Part shown: positions 8,313 through 16,726 of the stretch, in pieces | Layout: every line of letters begins with the position of its first letter | Position numbering within the stretch: the stretch's first letter is position 1 | Assembly (NCBI GenBank): GCA_018267625.1 | Contig: JAFDYC010000074.1 | Location: forward strand, 62,001-126,000 | Direction of reading: 5' to 3' | Origin: Bacteroidota bacterium | Lineage (GTDB): Bacteria; Bacteroidota; Bacteroidia; Chitinophagales; Chitinophagaceae | Length of the DNA stretch: 64,000 bases | Notes under the pieces: model-generated | The model's input: only the letters and a program-made list of their open reading frames with translations | Databases searched by the model: none | Told to the model about the DNA's origin: nothing | Program-made: the position numbers and the translations under genes

Positions 8313-8882
8313 ATGAAACATAACCGTGAATTCGAGATAGCCTGGCTCGGCCTAAAGCTGGGGGAGCATATCTATGAATACAGCATCGGGGATGCTTTTA
8401 TGAAAGAGCATGGTGCCCCTCCGCATACCAGCAACTGGAAAGCTCAGGTGGTACTGCGTTTCGACAGGCAACAGAGTTTCTTTCGCCTCTATTTTGATAT
8501 ATCAGGTTCGGTTACAGTGCCTTGTGACCGTTGTGGGGATGACTTCTCTCTTCAGCTATGGGACGAAGCCAACCTGCTGATAAAGCTGACAGGAGAAGAT
8601 GATGAGGCCGAATCGCCAGACGAAGAAGCGGATGTCGCCTTCATTCCCAGGCACGAAACCGTCATTGATATTTCAAGCTGGGTCTATGAATTTGTGCTGC
8701 TCAGTATGCCCCTACAATGCCTCCACCCGGATGGGCAGTGTAACCCCGAAGCGCTGAAGCTACTCAACCAGCTTGGCCAGGCCGAAGATGCTCCGGAACA
8801 CAACATTTGGAACGGACTCAAAGACATTTCCATCGAAGAAGAAAAAAACACAAAACACAAAGGACAAAAATCAAAAGGTTAG
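8313..8882 (+). CDS. DUF177 (YceD-like) protein preceding rpmF
   Basis: The start is set at ATG 8313 (189 residues); a TTG seven codons earlier also lies in frame. The protein contains VTVPCDRCGDDFSLQL and MPLQCLHPDGQC, two Cys pairs typical of DUF177. An acidic linker (DDEAESPDEEADV) lies between them, and the tail is Lys-rich. YceD/DUF177 proteins almost always precede rpmF. They have been linked to 23S rRNA metabolism and ribosome assembly in bacteria and plastids; the mechanism is not visible here. It is the first gene of a three-gene co-oriented group with rpmF and plsX. Confidence 0.88.
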   Translation: MKHNREFEIAWLGLKLGEHIYEYSIGDAFMKEHGAPPHTSNWKAQVVLRFDRQQSFFRLYFDISGSVTVPCDRCGDDFSLQLWDEANLLIKLTGEDDEAESPDEEADVAFIPRHETVIDISSWVYEFVLLSMPLQCLHPDGQCNPEALKLLNQLGQAEDAPEHNIWNGLKDISIEEEKNTKHKGQKSKG

Positions 8883-8955
8883 GTAACTAAGTCACTAGAC
8901 CCGATTTTACCCTTTCTTATCCCAATTCTTAAAACACGACAAAAACCATTCAGAT

Positions 8956-9168
8956 ATGCCAAATCCTAAGCGCCGCCACTCACAACAACGTTCCGCCAAG
9001 CGCCGCACCCACTACAAGGCAACTGCTGAGACCTTCTCTGCAGATAAACTCACTGGCGAAAGTCACCTGCGCCACCGTGCACACTGGTCCGAAGGCAAGC
9101 TCGTATATCGGGGCCGCGTGGTCATCGAAAAGGCTGCAGATGCCAGCAACAACGAGCCAACTGCTTAA
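8956..9168 (+). CDS. rpmF: 50S ribosomal protein bL32
   Basis: A 70-residue basic protein beginning MPNPKRRHSQQRSAKRRTH, the conserved bL32 N-terminus. It is a structural protein of the large subunit. The four zinc-binding cysteines found in many bL32 proteins are absent (a C-minus form), which agrees with related Bacteroidota. Its place between DUF177 and plsX is the conserved order. Confidence 0.97.
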   Translation: MPNPKRRHSQQRSAKRRTHYKATAETFSADKLTGESHLRHRAHWSEGKLVYRGRVVIEKAADASNNEPTA

Positions 9169-9316
9169 GCAGCTACCGCTTGGCCACTGACCTGCAGATA
9201 GGCATTGTTTCTTCTGTAGGTCAGTCACTTTTTTGCCAAGCTTGTTTGAAAACCTTCTTTACTCCGCATCTGATTTTCTCTGCGGCTAACGTCCTACTTA
9301 ATATTTTAGTGCCGGC

Positions 9317-10276
9317 ATGAACATCGCGCTGGACATAATGGGCGGCGACTATGCGCCAGAACAGGCGCTTTTGGGCGTCCGCCAATTTTTTCAGGAGCAT
9401 CCCGGGCAACCGGTGCACCTCCTACTCGTGGGCCGGCCCGAAGCTGCCCAGCCATTTCTGCAGATACTGCAAGATTTTCAGCATTTCTACACTTTGGTGC
9501 CTGCCTCCGAAGTCATCGGGATGCACGAACACCCCACGAAGGCACTAAAAGAAAAACCCGACTCCTCAATTGCGGTCGGCTTCGGTGCGCTTGCACGGGG
9601 CAAAGCAGATGCCTTCATCAGTGCGGGCAATACCGGCGCTATGCTGGTAGGCTCAATGTATTCTGTCAAGGCAATTGAGGGGGTCTTACGACCAACAATT
9701 GCTTCACCCTTGCCCCGCACCGATGGTAGCTTCAATTTCCTGCTGGATGTGGGCATCAATGCCGACTGCAAGCCAGAGCATCTCCTTCAGTTTGCCATTC
9801 TCGGCTCCCTCTATGTCCAGCATGTATTGGGCAAAGAAAACCCCAGCGTGGGCCTGCTTAATATCGGCGAAGAAGAAGGCAAAGGAAACATCCTGGCCCA
9901 GGCTGCTTACCCCTTACTCAAAGAACATCCGGCACTCCGCTTCTCCGGAAATGTGGAGGGACGCGACCTGTTTGGCGACAAAGCCGATGTGGTCGTTTGC
10001 GAAGGCTTCGTTGGAAATGTTGCCCTTAAAATGGCAGAGAGTATTTACCAGATTTTCTCCGAGCAGCGCGGTGTTCAGGATGATTTCCTGGGCCATTTCA
10101 ACTATGAGCTCTACGGTGGAACTCCGGTATTAGGCATTAACAGCCCGGTCATTATCGGACATGGCATCTCCTCGGCTCGTGCCTTCGCCAACATGATTGA
10201 CGTGGCCTGCAAAATGACTAGTTCCGGACTCATCGAAGCCTTTAAATCTCATTTTACTGCTACGGCAACCGTCTAA
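9317..10276 (+). CDS. plsX: Phosphate acyltransferase PlsX
   Basis: A 319-residue protein that converts acyl-ACP and phosphate to acyl-phosphate, the donor for PlsY in phospholipid synthesis; it is a peripheral membrane enzyme. The N-terminus MNIALDIMGGDYAPE and the block ISAGNTGAMLVGSMY are diagnostic, as are GVLRPTIASPLPR, LNIGEEEGKGN and VVVCEGFVGNVALKM. In many bacteria fabH follows plsX. Here the gene is followed instead by a strong terminator and a convergent M13 peptidase gene. Confidence 0.97.
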   Translation: MNIALDIMGGDYAPEQALLGVRQFFQEHPGQPVHLLLVGRPEAAQPFLQILQDFQHFYTLVPASEVIGMHEHPTKALKEKPDSSIAVGFGALARGKADAFISAGNTGAMLVGSMYSVKAIEGVLRPTIASPLPRTDGSFNFLLDVGINADCKPEHLLQFAILGSLYVQHVLGKENPSVGLLNIGEEEGKGNILAQAAYPLLKEHPALRFSGNVEGRDLFGDKADVVVCEGFVGNVALKMAESIYQIFSEQRGVQDDFLGHFNYELYGGTPVLGINSPVIIGHGISSARAFANMIDVACKMTSSGLIEAFKSHFTATATV

Positions 10277-10298
10277 ACTTCCGCAATATCTTTTTCTA

Positions 10299-10330
10299 GT
10301 CGTCGTGAGCAATCCGGCGACTTTTTTTTT
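10299..10330 (+). terminator. Rho-independent terminator after plsX
   Basis: Stem GTCGTCG (10299-10305) pairs with CGGCGAC (10315-10321) with one G-T pair and a 9-base loop, followed by nine T residues (10322-10330). It ends the DUF177-rpmF-plsX transcript. Confidence 0.75.
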
Positions 10331-10410
10331 ATCAAGATTCCTTTGCCCGACTTCTGATACCGCCTATAAACAAAAAAATGCACTCATCCCGCAACCGAAA
10401 TCGTGCAAAG

Positions 10411-10444
10411 AAAAAGGGATGCTAAACAGATTCAGCATCCCTTT
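10411..10444 (-). terminator. Rho-independent terminator of the M13 peptidase gene (possibly bidirectional)
   Basis: GGGATGCT and AGCATCCC form a perfect 8-bp stem with a 9-base loop. It is flanked by A5 on one side and T4 on the other, so it can act on both strands. It lies 21 bases beyond the peptidase stop codon. Confidence 0.7.
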
Positions 10445-10464
10445 TCTGACCGCATCTCAAATCC

Positions 10465-12516
10465 TTACCAGAGATGTACCCGAGCGCTATCCGGCAGGTA
10501 CATCTTATCGCCGGGCTTCACGTTGAAAGCCTGATAAAAGGCAGGTACATTCGGGAATGGGCCATTGACTCGATACTTGGCCGGGGCATGCACATCGGTC
10601 AGCACTTGAGCGGCGAGCTGCTCGGGGCGAATCTGGTACAACCAACCCAGGGCATAGCCGAGGAAGAACCGCTGCATCGGGCTGAGGCCGGAAATCTTCT
10701 TGCCGCTCTTGTAGGCTTCAGTTTGCTGAAAGGCATCCACACCGAGCAACACACCGCCAAGGTCGGCTAAGTTTTCGCCCAGTTCAGCCTGGCCATTCAG
10801 GTGCAGGCTGTCTAAGACCACCATGTTGTTAAACTGCTTTACCAGCACAGAAGCGCGGCGGGCAAACTGAGCTGAGTCTGCCGGGCTCCACCAGTTTTTC
10901 AGGTTACCATCCGCATCGAATTGGCGGCCTTCGTCATCGAAGCCATGGGTGATTTCATGGCCGATAGTGGAGGCAGCAGCATAGCCATATACGAGGGCAT
11001 CATCCAATTGTTCGTCGCGGTAGCCGGGCACGGTGAAGATGCCTGCGGGTAATACAATTTCGTTGTTGGAGGGATTGTAATAAGCGTTGTAGGTCTGTGG
11101 GGTCATGTCCCATTCGCTGCGGTCCACAGGCTTGCCCAGCTTGGCAATCTGATAGTCGTTCCACCATTCGTGGGCATGCATGAGGTTCTCCGCATAGGAG
11201 CTTGTACCGATTTGCATTTTGGAAAAATCTTTCCAATGGTCGGGATAGCCGACTTTCTTTTTCATCACGGCGAGTTTATGCAAAGCTTTCTGCTTGGTGC
11301 TGTCACTCATCCAGTCCAGCTTTTCGATGCGGGCACGGAAGGCATTGCGGATTCCTTCCACCATGTCGGTATAGCGCTGTTTGGCTTTTTCGGGGAAGTA
11401 CTCCTTGACAAAGAGCTGGCCCACTTCTTCACCAATGGCACTTTCCTGTGCGTCCAAAACGCGTTTCCAGCGCGGGCGCATTTGTTTGGCACCATGCAAG
11501 GTTCTGGCGTAAAAATTCCATTGTGCTTCCACGAAGGCCTGGGAGAGATAAGGTGCGAAACTGCTGGCGAAGTGGAAGGCGAAATAGTCCTGAAGAATGG
11601 GGATGGATTCGCTCTGTACAACCTGGCTGAGGGCCTTGTAAAATTCGGGTTGCCCCACCACCACGGAGTCTAGCTTGGGCAGGCCAATATGCGTGATTGT
11701 GGCGGGCCAGTCAATGGCAGGTGCCAGGTGCTGCAAGGCTTCCATGCTCATCTTGTGGTAATTTTTCCATGGGTCGCGTAGGGCTTCGAGCTTGCGAGAA
11801 GCCCCTGCCAGTTTAGTTTCCAGAGCGAGGATTGCCTGGGCACGTTGCTTTGCTTTTAGCGAATCCTTTTCCCCCAAAAGCATCAATATCTGACTTACAT
11901 AACCCGGATATGCCTCCCTGATTTTGAGGGTGCGGGCATCCTGATTGAAATAGTAGTCGCGGTTGGGCAGGCCCAGCCCGCCTTGTGAGAGGCTATAGGA
12001 CATCTCATTGCTGTTTTTCGCATCCTGCGACACGCCTTCATCAAATAAGACACCGACTCCCATGCGGTGCAGTTTAGCCGCTACGGTCATCAATGCTGCA
12101 CGGTCCTGTGCGGCATAGATGTCTTTCAGGCCGGCCTGCAGGGGGGCAATGCCCTTTTGTTCGGCACCATTGCTATCCATGCCCGTCAGCCAGAAATTGG
12201 CCACCTGCTGCTCGATGGCGGAACGGTTTTCTTTCTTCGAGGCGGCCTCATTGATGGCCCGTTTGCGGGTGTATAGTTCTTCGTTCACCAGCTTGCCGAT
12301 GCCCCAGGAACTTTCGTCTGCGGGAATGGGGTTTCGCTTAATCCAGCCGCCATTGGCGTACTCGAAGAAATCCTGACCCGGAGCGATGCTCGTGTCCAAG
12401 TCGGCAATCAGGATATCGCCCTGGGGCGGGGTGCCTGCACCGCCCGTGGAAGCGTTGTGGCAGGCTGATACAGCCAGCGCTGCAATCAGGACGCAGCTAA
12501 GTTTTTTAGGAATCAT
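10465..12516 (-). CDS. M13 family zinc metallopeptidase (neprilysin/PepO-like), lipoprotein
   Basis: A 683-residue protein of normal M13 length. It has a lipoprotein signal (IAALAVSAC, Cys19), so it is envelope-anchored. The zinc site HEITH is at 520-524 and the third ligand Glu is in ENLAD at 581-585. Upstream, the substrate-binding motif NAYYNPSNNEIVLPAGIF corresponds to the NAYY/NAFY signature of the family. It hydrolyses short peptides in the periplasm or at the surface. A TATTTTTG box lies just upstream (12536-12543, minus strand) and could be a -7 element with a very short leader. Confidence 0.95.
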   Translation of the reverse strand: MIPKKLSCVLIAALAVSACHNASTGGAGTPPQGDILIADLDTSIAPGQDFFEYANGGWIKRNPIPADESSWGIGKLVNEELYTRKRAINEAASKKENRSAIEQQVANFWLTGMDSNGAEQKGIAPLQAGLKDIYAAQDRAALMTVAAKLHRMGVGVLFDEGVSQDAKNSNEMSYSLSQGGLGLPNRDYYFNQDARTLKIREAYPGYVSQILMLLGEKDSLKAKQRAQAILALETKLAGASRKLEALRDPWKNYHKMSMEALQHLAPAIDWPATITHIGLPKLDSVVVGQPEFYKALSQVVQSESIPILQDYFAFHFASSFAPYLSQAFVEAQWNFYARTLHGAKQMRPRWKRVLDAQESAIGEEVGQLFVKEYFPEKAKQRYTDMVEGIRNAFRARIEKLDWMSDSTKQKALHKLAVMKKKVGYPDHWKDFSKMQIGTSSYAENLMHAHEWWNDYQIAKLGKPVDRSEWDMTPQTYNAYYNPSNNEIVLPAGIFTVPGYRDEQLDDALVYGYAAASTIGHEITHGFDDEGRQFDADGNLKNWWSPADSAQFARRASVLVKQFNNMVVLDSLHLNGQAELGENLADLGGVLLGVDAFQQTEAYKSGKKISGLSPMQRFFLGYALGWLYQIRPEQLAAQVLTDVHAPAKYRVNGPFPNVPAFYQAFNVKPGDKMYLPDSARVHLW

Positions 12517-12634
12517 TTTTTTGGGATGAAAGCGTCAAAAATAAGCTTCGGAATCAGGCTATTGGCTTTAAATAGAAAGTGGCCTGCGGCATTTAGGAGT
12601 GTGGGCATTGTTTATCGGTTACAGCGCTCTATTC

Positions 12635-12655
12635 GGCATCCGTTGCATCAGAGTG
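12635..12655 (+). repeat. Dispersed intergenic element, partial copy D
   Basis: GGCATCCGTTGCATCAGAG matches the first 12 bases of copies A and C exactly and then diverges. It lies between the start of the M13 gene and the end of the EamA gene, a 183-base gap with no coding frame of note. Confidence 0.4.
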
Positions 12656-12699
12656 CAGGTGCAGGAAACCTAAAAATTCTGTTTATTAAAAAGCAAGGC

Positions 12700-13662
12700 T
12701 TAATCCATGCCGCCACGGTCTTGGATTATGGATTGGGAAGAGCGATTTTGATGAAGCATCAGCCCCATTTGCAGCACTACGGATAGCAGAATCAGGCTGA
12801 GGCCGATGTAAAATCCTGCGCCCAATTCCCGGTTTTCTTTAAAAATCAGGAAAGCCAGCAGGATGCCATATACCGGCTCGAGGTTTACGCTCAGGGTAGA
12901 AGTGAACGCACTAAGTTTTTTAAGCGCGGTGAGGGCTAAGCTTTGCGCCCAAACGGTGCAGCAGAGAGCCAGCACCACGACCCAGAGCCAGTCCCAGGCA
13001 TCTATAGGTAGGAATTGTAAGTGGCTGTGGCTGGGGTTTAGGAGGTAGCGTTCTCCGCCTGCTGCGAGGGCGACACCAATGGCCAGGCTGATGAAGACCC
13101 AGCCGCTGCTCATCTCCCAAAAGACCATTAGGCGAGCGGGGTATTTGGCTGCTATGCTTTTGTTGAGCACGGTGAAGATGGAGCTGATGATGGCCGCAAC
13201 GATGCCGAGTAGGATGCCCGCTTCCCGCAGTGGACCGGCGCCATTGGGTGCATCATCGAGCAGGTACATGACGGCTACTCCGCCCAGTGCGAGCATACCG
13301 ATACCCAGCTCGCGCAGGTTCCAGCGGCTGTCGTTGATGAAGGGGTCGAATAGGGAAGTGAAAATAGAAGCAGTGCTGAGGCATACCAGAGCCACGGAGG
13401 CGTTTGCAAACTTGATGGCCCCGTAGAAGGCTACCCAATGAATGCCCATCAGGATGCCTACCAGAACCAGCCGGGCCTGGTCTTTACGGGCTACGGAAAG
13501 CCAGTGACGGCGCCAGGAAATGATGATAGCAATAAAGAAGGCGGTGAGCAACATGCGCCACCAGACCAGGATGGGGAAGTCGAGCGTGATGGCACGGCCT
13601 AAGACGCCGGTAAAGCCCCAGAGCAGCACGGCGGCATGCATGGCAAGCAGGGCTTTTTTCAT
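12700..13662 (-). CDS. DMT superfamily transporter with two EamA domains
   Basis: A 320-residue protein with ten predicted membrane helices arranged as two EamA repeats. The first starts with HAAVLLWGFTGVLGRAITL. The second contains TLSVNLEPVYGILLAFLIFKE, the usual motif before the last two helices. These are inner-membrane carriers for amino acids, nucleosides or other metabolites; the substrate cannot be read from the sequence. It is divergent from the arginine decarboxylase gene (118 bases between starts), so an amino-acid or polyamine link is conceivable but not shown. Confidence 0.9.
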   Translation of the reverse strand: MKKALLAMHAAVLLWGFTGVLGRAITLDFPILVWWRMLLTAFFIAIIISWRRHWLSVARKDQARLVLVGILMGIHWVAFYGAIKFANASVALVCLSTASIFTSLFDPFINDSRWNLRELGIGMLALGGVAVMYLLDDAPNGAGPLREAGILLGIVAAIISSIFTVLNKSIAAKYPARLMVFWEMSSGWVFISLAIGVALAAGGERYLLNPSHSHLQFLPIDAWDWLWVVVLALCCTVWAQSLALTALKKLSAFTSTLSVNLEPVYGILLAFLIFKENRELGAGFYIGLSLILLSVVLQMGLMLHQNRSSQSIIQDRGGMD

Positions 13663-13721
13663 AGTTGGTTGCGAAATTGAATCAATTTCTCTGCAAGGGG
13701 TTCAAAACGAATTTGCACATT

Positions 13722-13729
13722 TACATTTG
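13722..13729 (+). promoter_or_regulatory. -7 box before the arginine decarboxylase gene
   Basis: TACATTTG fits the Bacteroidota TAnnTTTG consensus exactly, 52 bases before the ATG at 13781. The -33 region has no convincing TTG at 19 bases. Confidence 0.4.
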
Positions 13730-13780
13730 GCGCGAATTTTTTATTCCGAAAGCCCCACATAGTCGCTCAGCCGCGCATCA

Positions 13781-15187
13781 ATGAACAATACTTATACCGA
13801 CCTCGTCAAGCAGACTTTCGATTTTCCACAGGAAGGCTTTGACATAAACGAAGACAAGCATCTTCTTTTCAACGGGCTGGACATTCGCAAACTGATCGAC
13901 AAGTATGGAACGCCATTCAAGCTGACCTTCCTGCCCAAAATCGGGATGCAGGTGGCGAAGGCGAAGAAGCTCTTCAACGATGCGATGAAGAAGCACCGCT
14001 ACGATGGGAAATACTATTACTGCTACTGCACCAAGAGCTCTCATTTTTCTTTCATCGTGGAAGAAACTTTGAAGCAAGGAGTGCACTTAGAAACTTCTTT
14101 CGCCTATGACATCGAGCTGGTGAAAGCCCTGCTGAAACGCCGAAAGATCACTAAGGACATCACCATCATCTGCAACGGATTTAAGACGCGGCAGTACACC
14201 AAGAACATCGCCGGCCTCATCAACTCGGGCTTCAAAAACGTGATTCCGGTGCTGGATAATGTCCAGGAATTTGAAGACTACAAGAAGAGCATTCGTTCCA
14301 AAGACCCTGTAAACATCGGCATACGCATCGCTACTGAAGAAGAGCCAACCTTCGACTTTTACACCTCGCGTCTCGGCATCAAGGTGAAGGACGTGTTGGA
14401 GTTTTACGTGGACAAAATCAAGGGTAACAGCCGCTTTCAACTCAAGATGCTCCACTTCTTCCTGAACAAGGGCATCAAAGACGATATCTACTACTGGAGC
14501 GAACTGAACAAAGTGCTCAACCTCTACTGCCAGCTCAAGAAAATTTGCCCGGAGCTTACGGCCCTCAACCTAGGCGGAGGATTCCCCATCAAGCATTCAT
14601 TGGGCTTTGAGTTTGACTATGGCTACATGGTCAATGAGATTGTCAGCACCATCAAGAATGTCTGTAAAAAAGCCAAGGTGGATGTGCCCGATCTCTACAC
14701 CGAGTTCGGCTCTTTCACTGTGGGCGAATCCGGTGCCGTCATCTATAGCATTCTGAACGAAAAACAGCAGAACGACCGCGAGACCTGGTACATGATTGAC
14801 TCGTCCTTCATCACCACACTGCCGGACACTTGGGGCATCGGCGAGAAATTCCTCCTGCTGCCCATCAACGGCTGGGAGCGCGAATACCAGGAAGTTCATC
14901 TCGGCGGCCTCACCTGCGACAGCCACGATTTCTACACTTCAGAAGAGCATATCAATGCGGTCTTTCTGCCTAAAATTGACAAGGCCGAACCGCTCTACAT
15001 TGGCTTCTTCCACACGGGCGCCTATCAGGACCAGCTTGCCGGCTACGGCGGTATCAAGCACTGCATGATACCCTCGCCCAAACACGTGGTGGTGGAGTAT
15101 GACAAGAATGGCAACCTCGAAGACTGGCTCTATGCCAAAGAACAAAGCGCGCAGAGTATGCTGAAGATTTTGGGGTATATCAAGTAG
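13781..15187 (+). CDS. speA: Group III PLP-dependent arginine decarboxylase
   Basis: A 468-residue protein of the alanine-racemase-fold (group III) decarboxylases, matching the short arginine decarboxylase type common in Bacteroidota. It makes agmatine from arginine for polyamine synthesis, with PLP as cofactor, in the cytoplasm. Visible signatures are KYYYCYCTKSSHFSF (PLP-lysine region), NLGGGFPIKHS (glycine loop for PLP phosphate) and LGGLTCDSHDFYT, which holds the catalytic Cys-Asp-Ser seen in ornithine and arginine decarboxylases. Specificity for arginine over ornithine, lysine or carboxynorspermidine rests on resemblance to the Bacteroidota group. No other polyamine gene is next to it. 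Confidence 0.85.
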   Translation: MNNTYTDLVKQTFDFPQEGFDINEDKHLLFNGLDIRKLIDKYGTPFKLTFLPKIGMQVAKAKKLFNDAMKKHRYDGKYYYCYCTKSSHFSFIVEETLKQGVHLETSFAYDIELVKALLKRRKITKDITIICNGFKTRQYTKNIAGLINSGFKNVIPVLDNVQEFEDYKKSIRSKDPVNIGIRIATEEEPTFDFYTSRLGIKVKDVLEFYVDKIKGNSRFQLKMLHFFLNKGIKDDIYYWSELNKVLNLYCQLKKICPELTALNLGGGFPIKHSLGFEFDYGYMVNEIVSTIKNVCKKAKVDVPDLYTEFGSFTVGESGAVIYSILNEKQQNDRETWYMIDSSFITTLPDTWGIGEKFLLLPINGWEREYQEVHLGGLTCDSHDFYTSEEHINAVFLPKIDKAEPLYIGFFHTGAYQDQLAGYGGIKHCMIPSPKHVVVEYDKNGNLEDWLYAKEQSAQSMLKILGYIK

Positions 15188-15249
15188 CTGAGAAGCGGCC
15201 TAGATCCCAACCTGAAGTTTCTCGCTCATTGGTGTTAACTAGCGTTTAA

Positions 15250-15260
15250 CCCCCCCCCCC
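15250..15260 (+). repeat. Homopolymeric C11 tract
   Basis: Eleven consecutive C residues between the arginine decarboxylase stop and the lipoprotein start, 108 bases before the latter. Such tracts are slippage-prone. A short inverted repeat GCACA-N6-TGTGC follows at about 15293-15308. Confidence 0.85.
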
Positions 15261-15367
15261 ATTTTTCGGAAGTTTGCATCGCAAATGTTGGTGCACACGC
15301 ATTTGTGCGGGAAAATGCCGAAAGCCCGGAATAAAGTAGGCTCACAAAACACAAAAAAACATAAGTA

Positions 15368-16255
15368 GTGAAAAATAGAATTTACAGTCTCTGTGCACTG
15401 TTATGCATCGTGCTCTCGGTAAGTTGCAAGAAGGAAACAACCGAACCAGCCTCAAATCTGCCTAAAAGCAATCATACTACAGCACGTCTCTCATCAGAGC
15501 AGCTAGGCTACATTGCTGCCGTTGGAGATCAACACACTAAAGGGCTGCAATATGCTTACACCTTTCTGGTGAATCTGAAGAGCACATCTCCGGGCACATT
15601 CGATTCAGCTATTCATTTATTGCCGGCAGTAAAAAATGGTATTCATCCATTTTACACGAATAATGAATTAGCCTGGATAAGCAACAACAGTGATACTGCG
15701 ATTGCCTATTCAGACGCTGGTTTCGACGAGACGACGACTATAATCGGTCAAGATCCATATTACTGGCAATCACACCAATTCTGGACGCCAGATCAGGCAC
15801 CTCTATTGAGTGCAACTGCCCAGTCACTCCTTGATGACTTAAGAGGTATAATGCTTGATTCAGCAAAAACCCTTGAGCAGTCTCTAGATGAAATTGCGGC
15901 ACTCGAAGTAACGGCAAATAACAATCCCACATTGGATTCACAGGAGCTCGGCTTAGTATTGACAGCCACTTCAGTTGGAAAATCGTCGCTTCAATATTGG
16001 CTTCAACATTACTCAGACTGGACGCAGTTGGTAGGTACAAGTGTCGCTTGGAAAGTTGCAACCAACAGGACCGCTAGCGCGTGTGCCCGCAACGCCGGTG
16101 CTACCGATGTAGGAATGCTTGTAGGAGGTTCCGTTACTGTAGGTATCGCGTCACTTTTCGGTCCAGTTACAGCTGTAGCTGCTTGGGGTGGCATCATTGG
16201 AGGGGCTATAGGAGGTTCTGTTTCTACAGCTATTATTACGTGGATTTTGTCCTAA
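15368..16255 (+). CDS. Lipoprotein of unknown function with glycine-zipper hydrophobic C-terminus
   Basis: A 295-residue product starting at GTG 15368. The signal peptide ends in the lipobox LSVSC (Cys20), followed by Lys-Lys. The body is low in recognisable motifs. The last 55 residues are a Gly/Ala/Val-rich stretch (GGSVTVGIASLFGPVTAVAA, then GGIIGGAIGGS) that can form a helical hairpin in a membrane, like glycine-zipper segments of pore-forming or membrane-inserted peptides. I do not recognise the family. It is followed after 20 bases by a 70-residue two-helix membrane protein on the same strand. The pair looks like an accessory module behind the C11 tract; a lipoprotein toxin-immunity arrangement is one guess, envelope structure another. 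Confidence 0.7.
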   Translation: MKNRIYSLCALLCIVLSVSCKKETTEPASNLPKSNHTTARLSSEQLGYIAAVGDQHTKGLQYAYTFLVNLKSTSPGTFDSAIHLLPAVKNGIHPFYTNNELAWISNNSDTAIAYSDAGFDETTTIIGQDPYYWQSHQFWTPDQAPLLSATAQSLLDDLRGIMLDSAKTLEQSLDEIAALEVTANNNPTLDSQELGLVLTATSVGKSSLQYWLQHYSDWTQLVGTSVAWKVATNRTASACARNAGATDVGMLVGGSVTVGIASLFGPVTAVAAWGGIIGGAIGGSVSTAIITWILS

Positions 16256-16275
16256 CCCGAATTGGGGTAATTTCA

Positions 16276-16488
16276 ATGAAATATATGAGTATCCAACGCA
16301 GAAAATTTGCCCGATTTTTCCTTATTGGACTTCTGTATGGTAGTGTATTCGGTGTGTTGATTACCATTATATATCGCCGGACACAGAATTTGGCTGTAGT
16401 TATCGGCATTTCCATCGTAATAGGAATCATTTCGGGACTTATTGCAGGTCTCTTATCCAGACGTTTCAAGTCCCCCCAAAAGCGATAA
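16276..16488 (+). CDS. Small two-helix membrane protein
   Basis: 70 residues from ATG 16276, chosen because it sits just after the lipoprotein stop; the longer frame upstream overlaps that gene. A basic N-terminus (SIQRRKFARFF) precedes two hydrophobic helices separated by YRRTQN. The second (IGISIVIGIISGLIAGLLS) is glycine-rich, and the tail SRRFKSPQKR is basic. No family recognised. It probably forms an operon with the preceding lipoprotein. Confidence 0.6.
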   Translation: MKYMSIQRRKFARFFLIGLLYGSVFGVLITIIYRRTQNLAVVIGISIVIGIISGLIAGLLSRRFKSPQKR

Positions 16489-16556
16489 GTAAAACCAATA
16501 AGGCGCAAAAGCGAAGGGCATCTGAGCAATCGGGTTGGCCTTTGTTTTTTTGTTCG

Positions 16557-16606
16557 TCTGTTGTAGCCGGATGAAGAATAGCTTCCCGAAATCCGGCTAC
16601 AACAGA
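16557..16606. repeat. Perfect 16-bp inverted repeat between convergent genes
   Basis: TCTGTTGTAGCCGGAT (16557-16572) and its exact reverse complement (16591-16606) are separated by 18 bases. Inside the loop a small GAAG/CTTC stem can form. There is no T tract after the stem on either strand, so it is not a standard intrinsic terminator, although its position between convergent genes fits a transcription block. Confidence 0.75.
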
Positions 16607-16726
16607 TGTTCCCATGGCCTTCCTTATTCAGGTGCATGGGTTAAGGAGAGGTAGGACACCGCAGCCTTTCTCGTCGCTGATTCCAGGTGCTGGTACACCG
16701 TGGATTTCATGGCCAGAAGCTTGCCT

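Noticed and set aside
12600-12699. Small plus-strand reading frame beside the EamA gene
   Set aside because: It runs through the partial repeat copy and the end of the convergent gene, without a start signal or protein-like composition.
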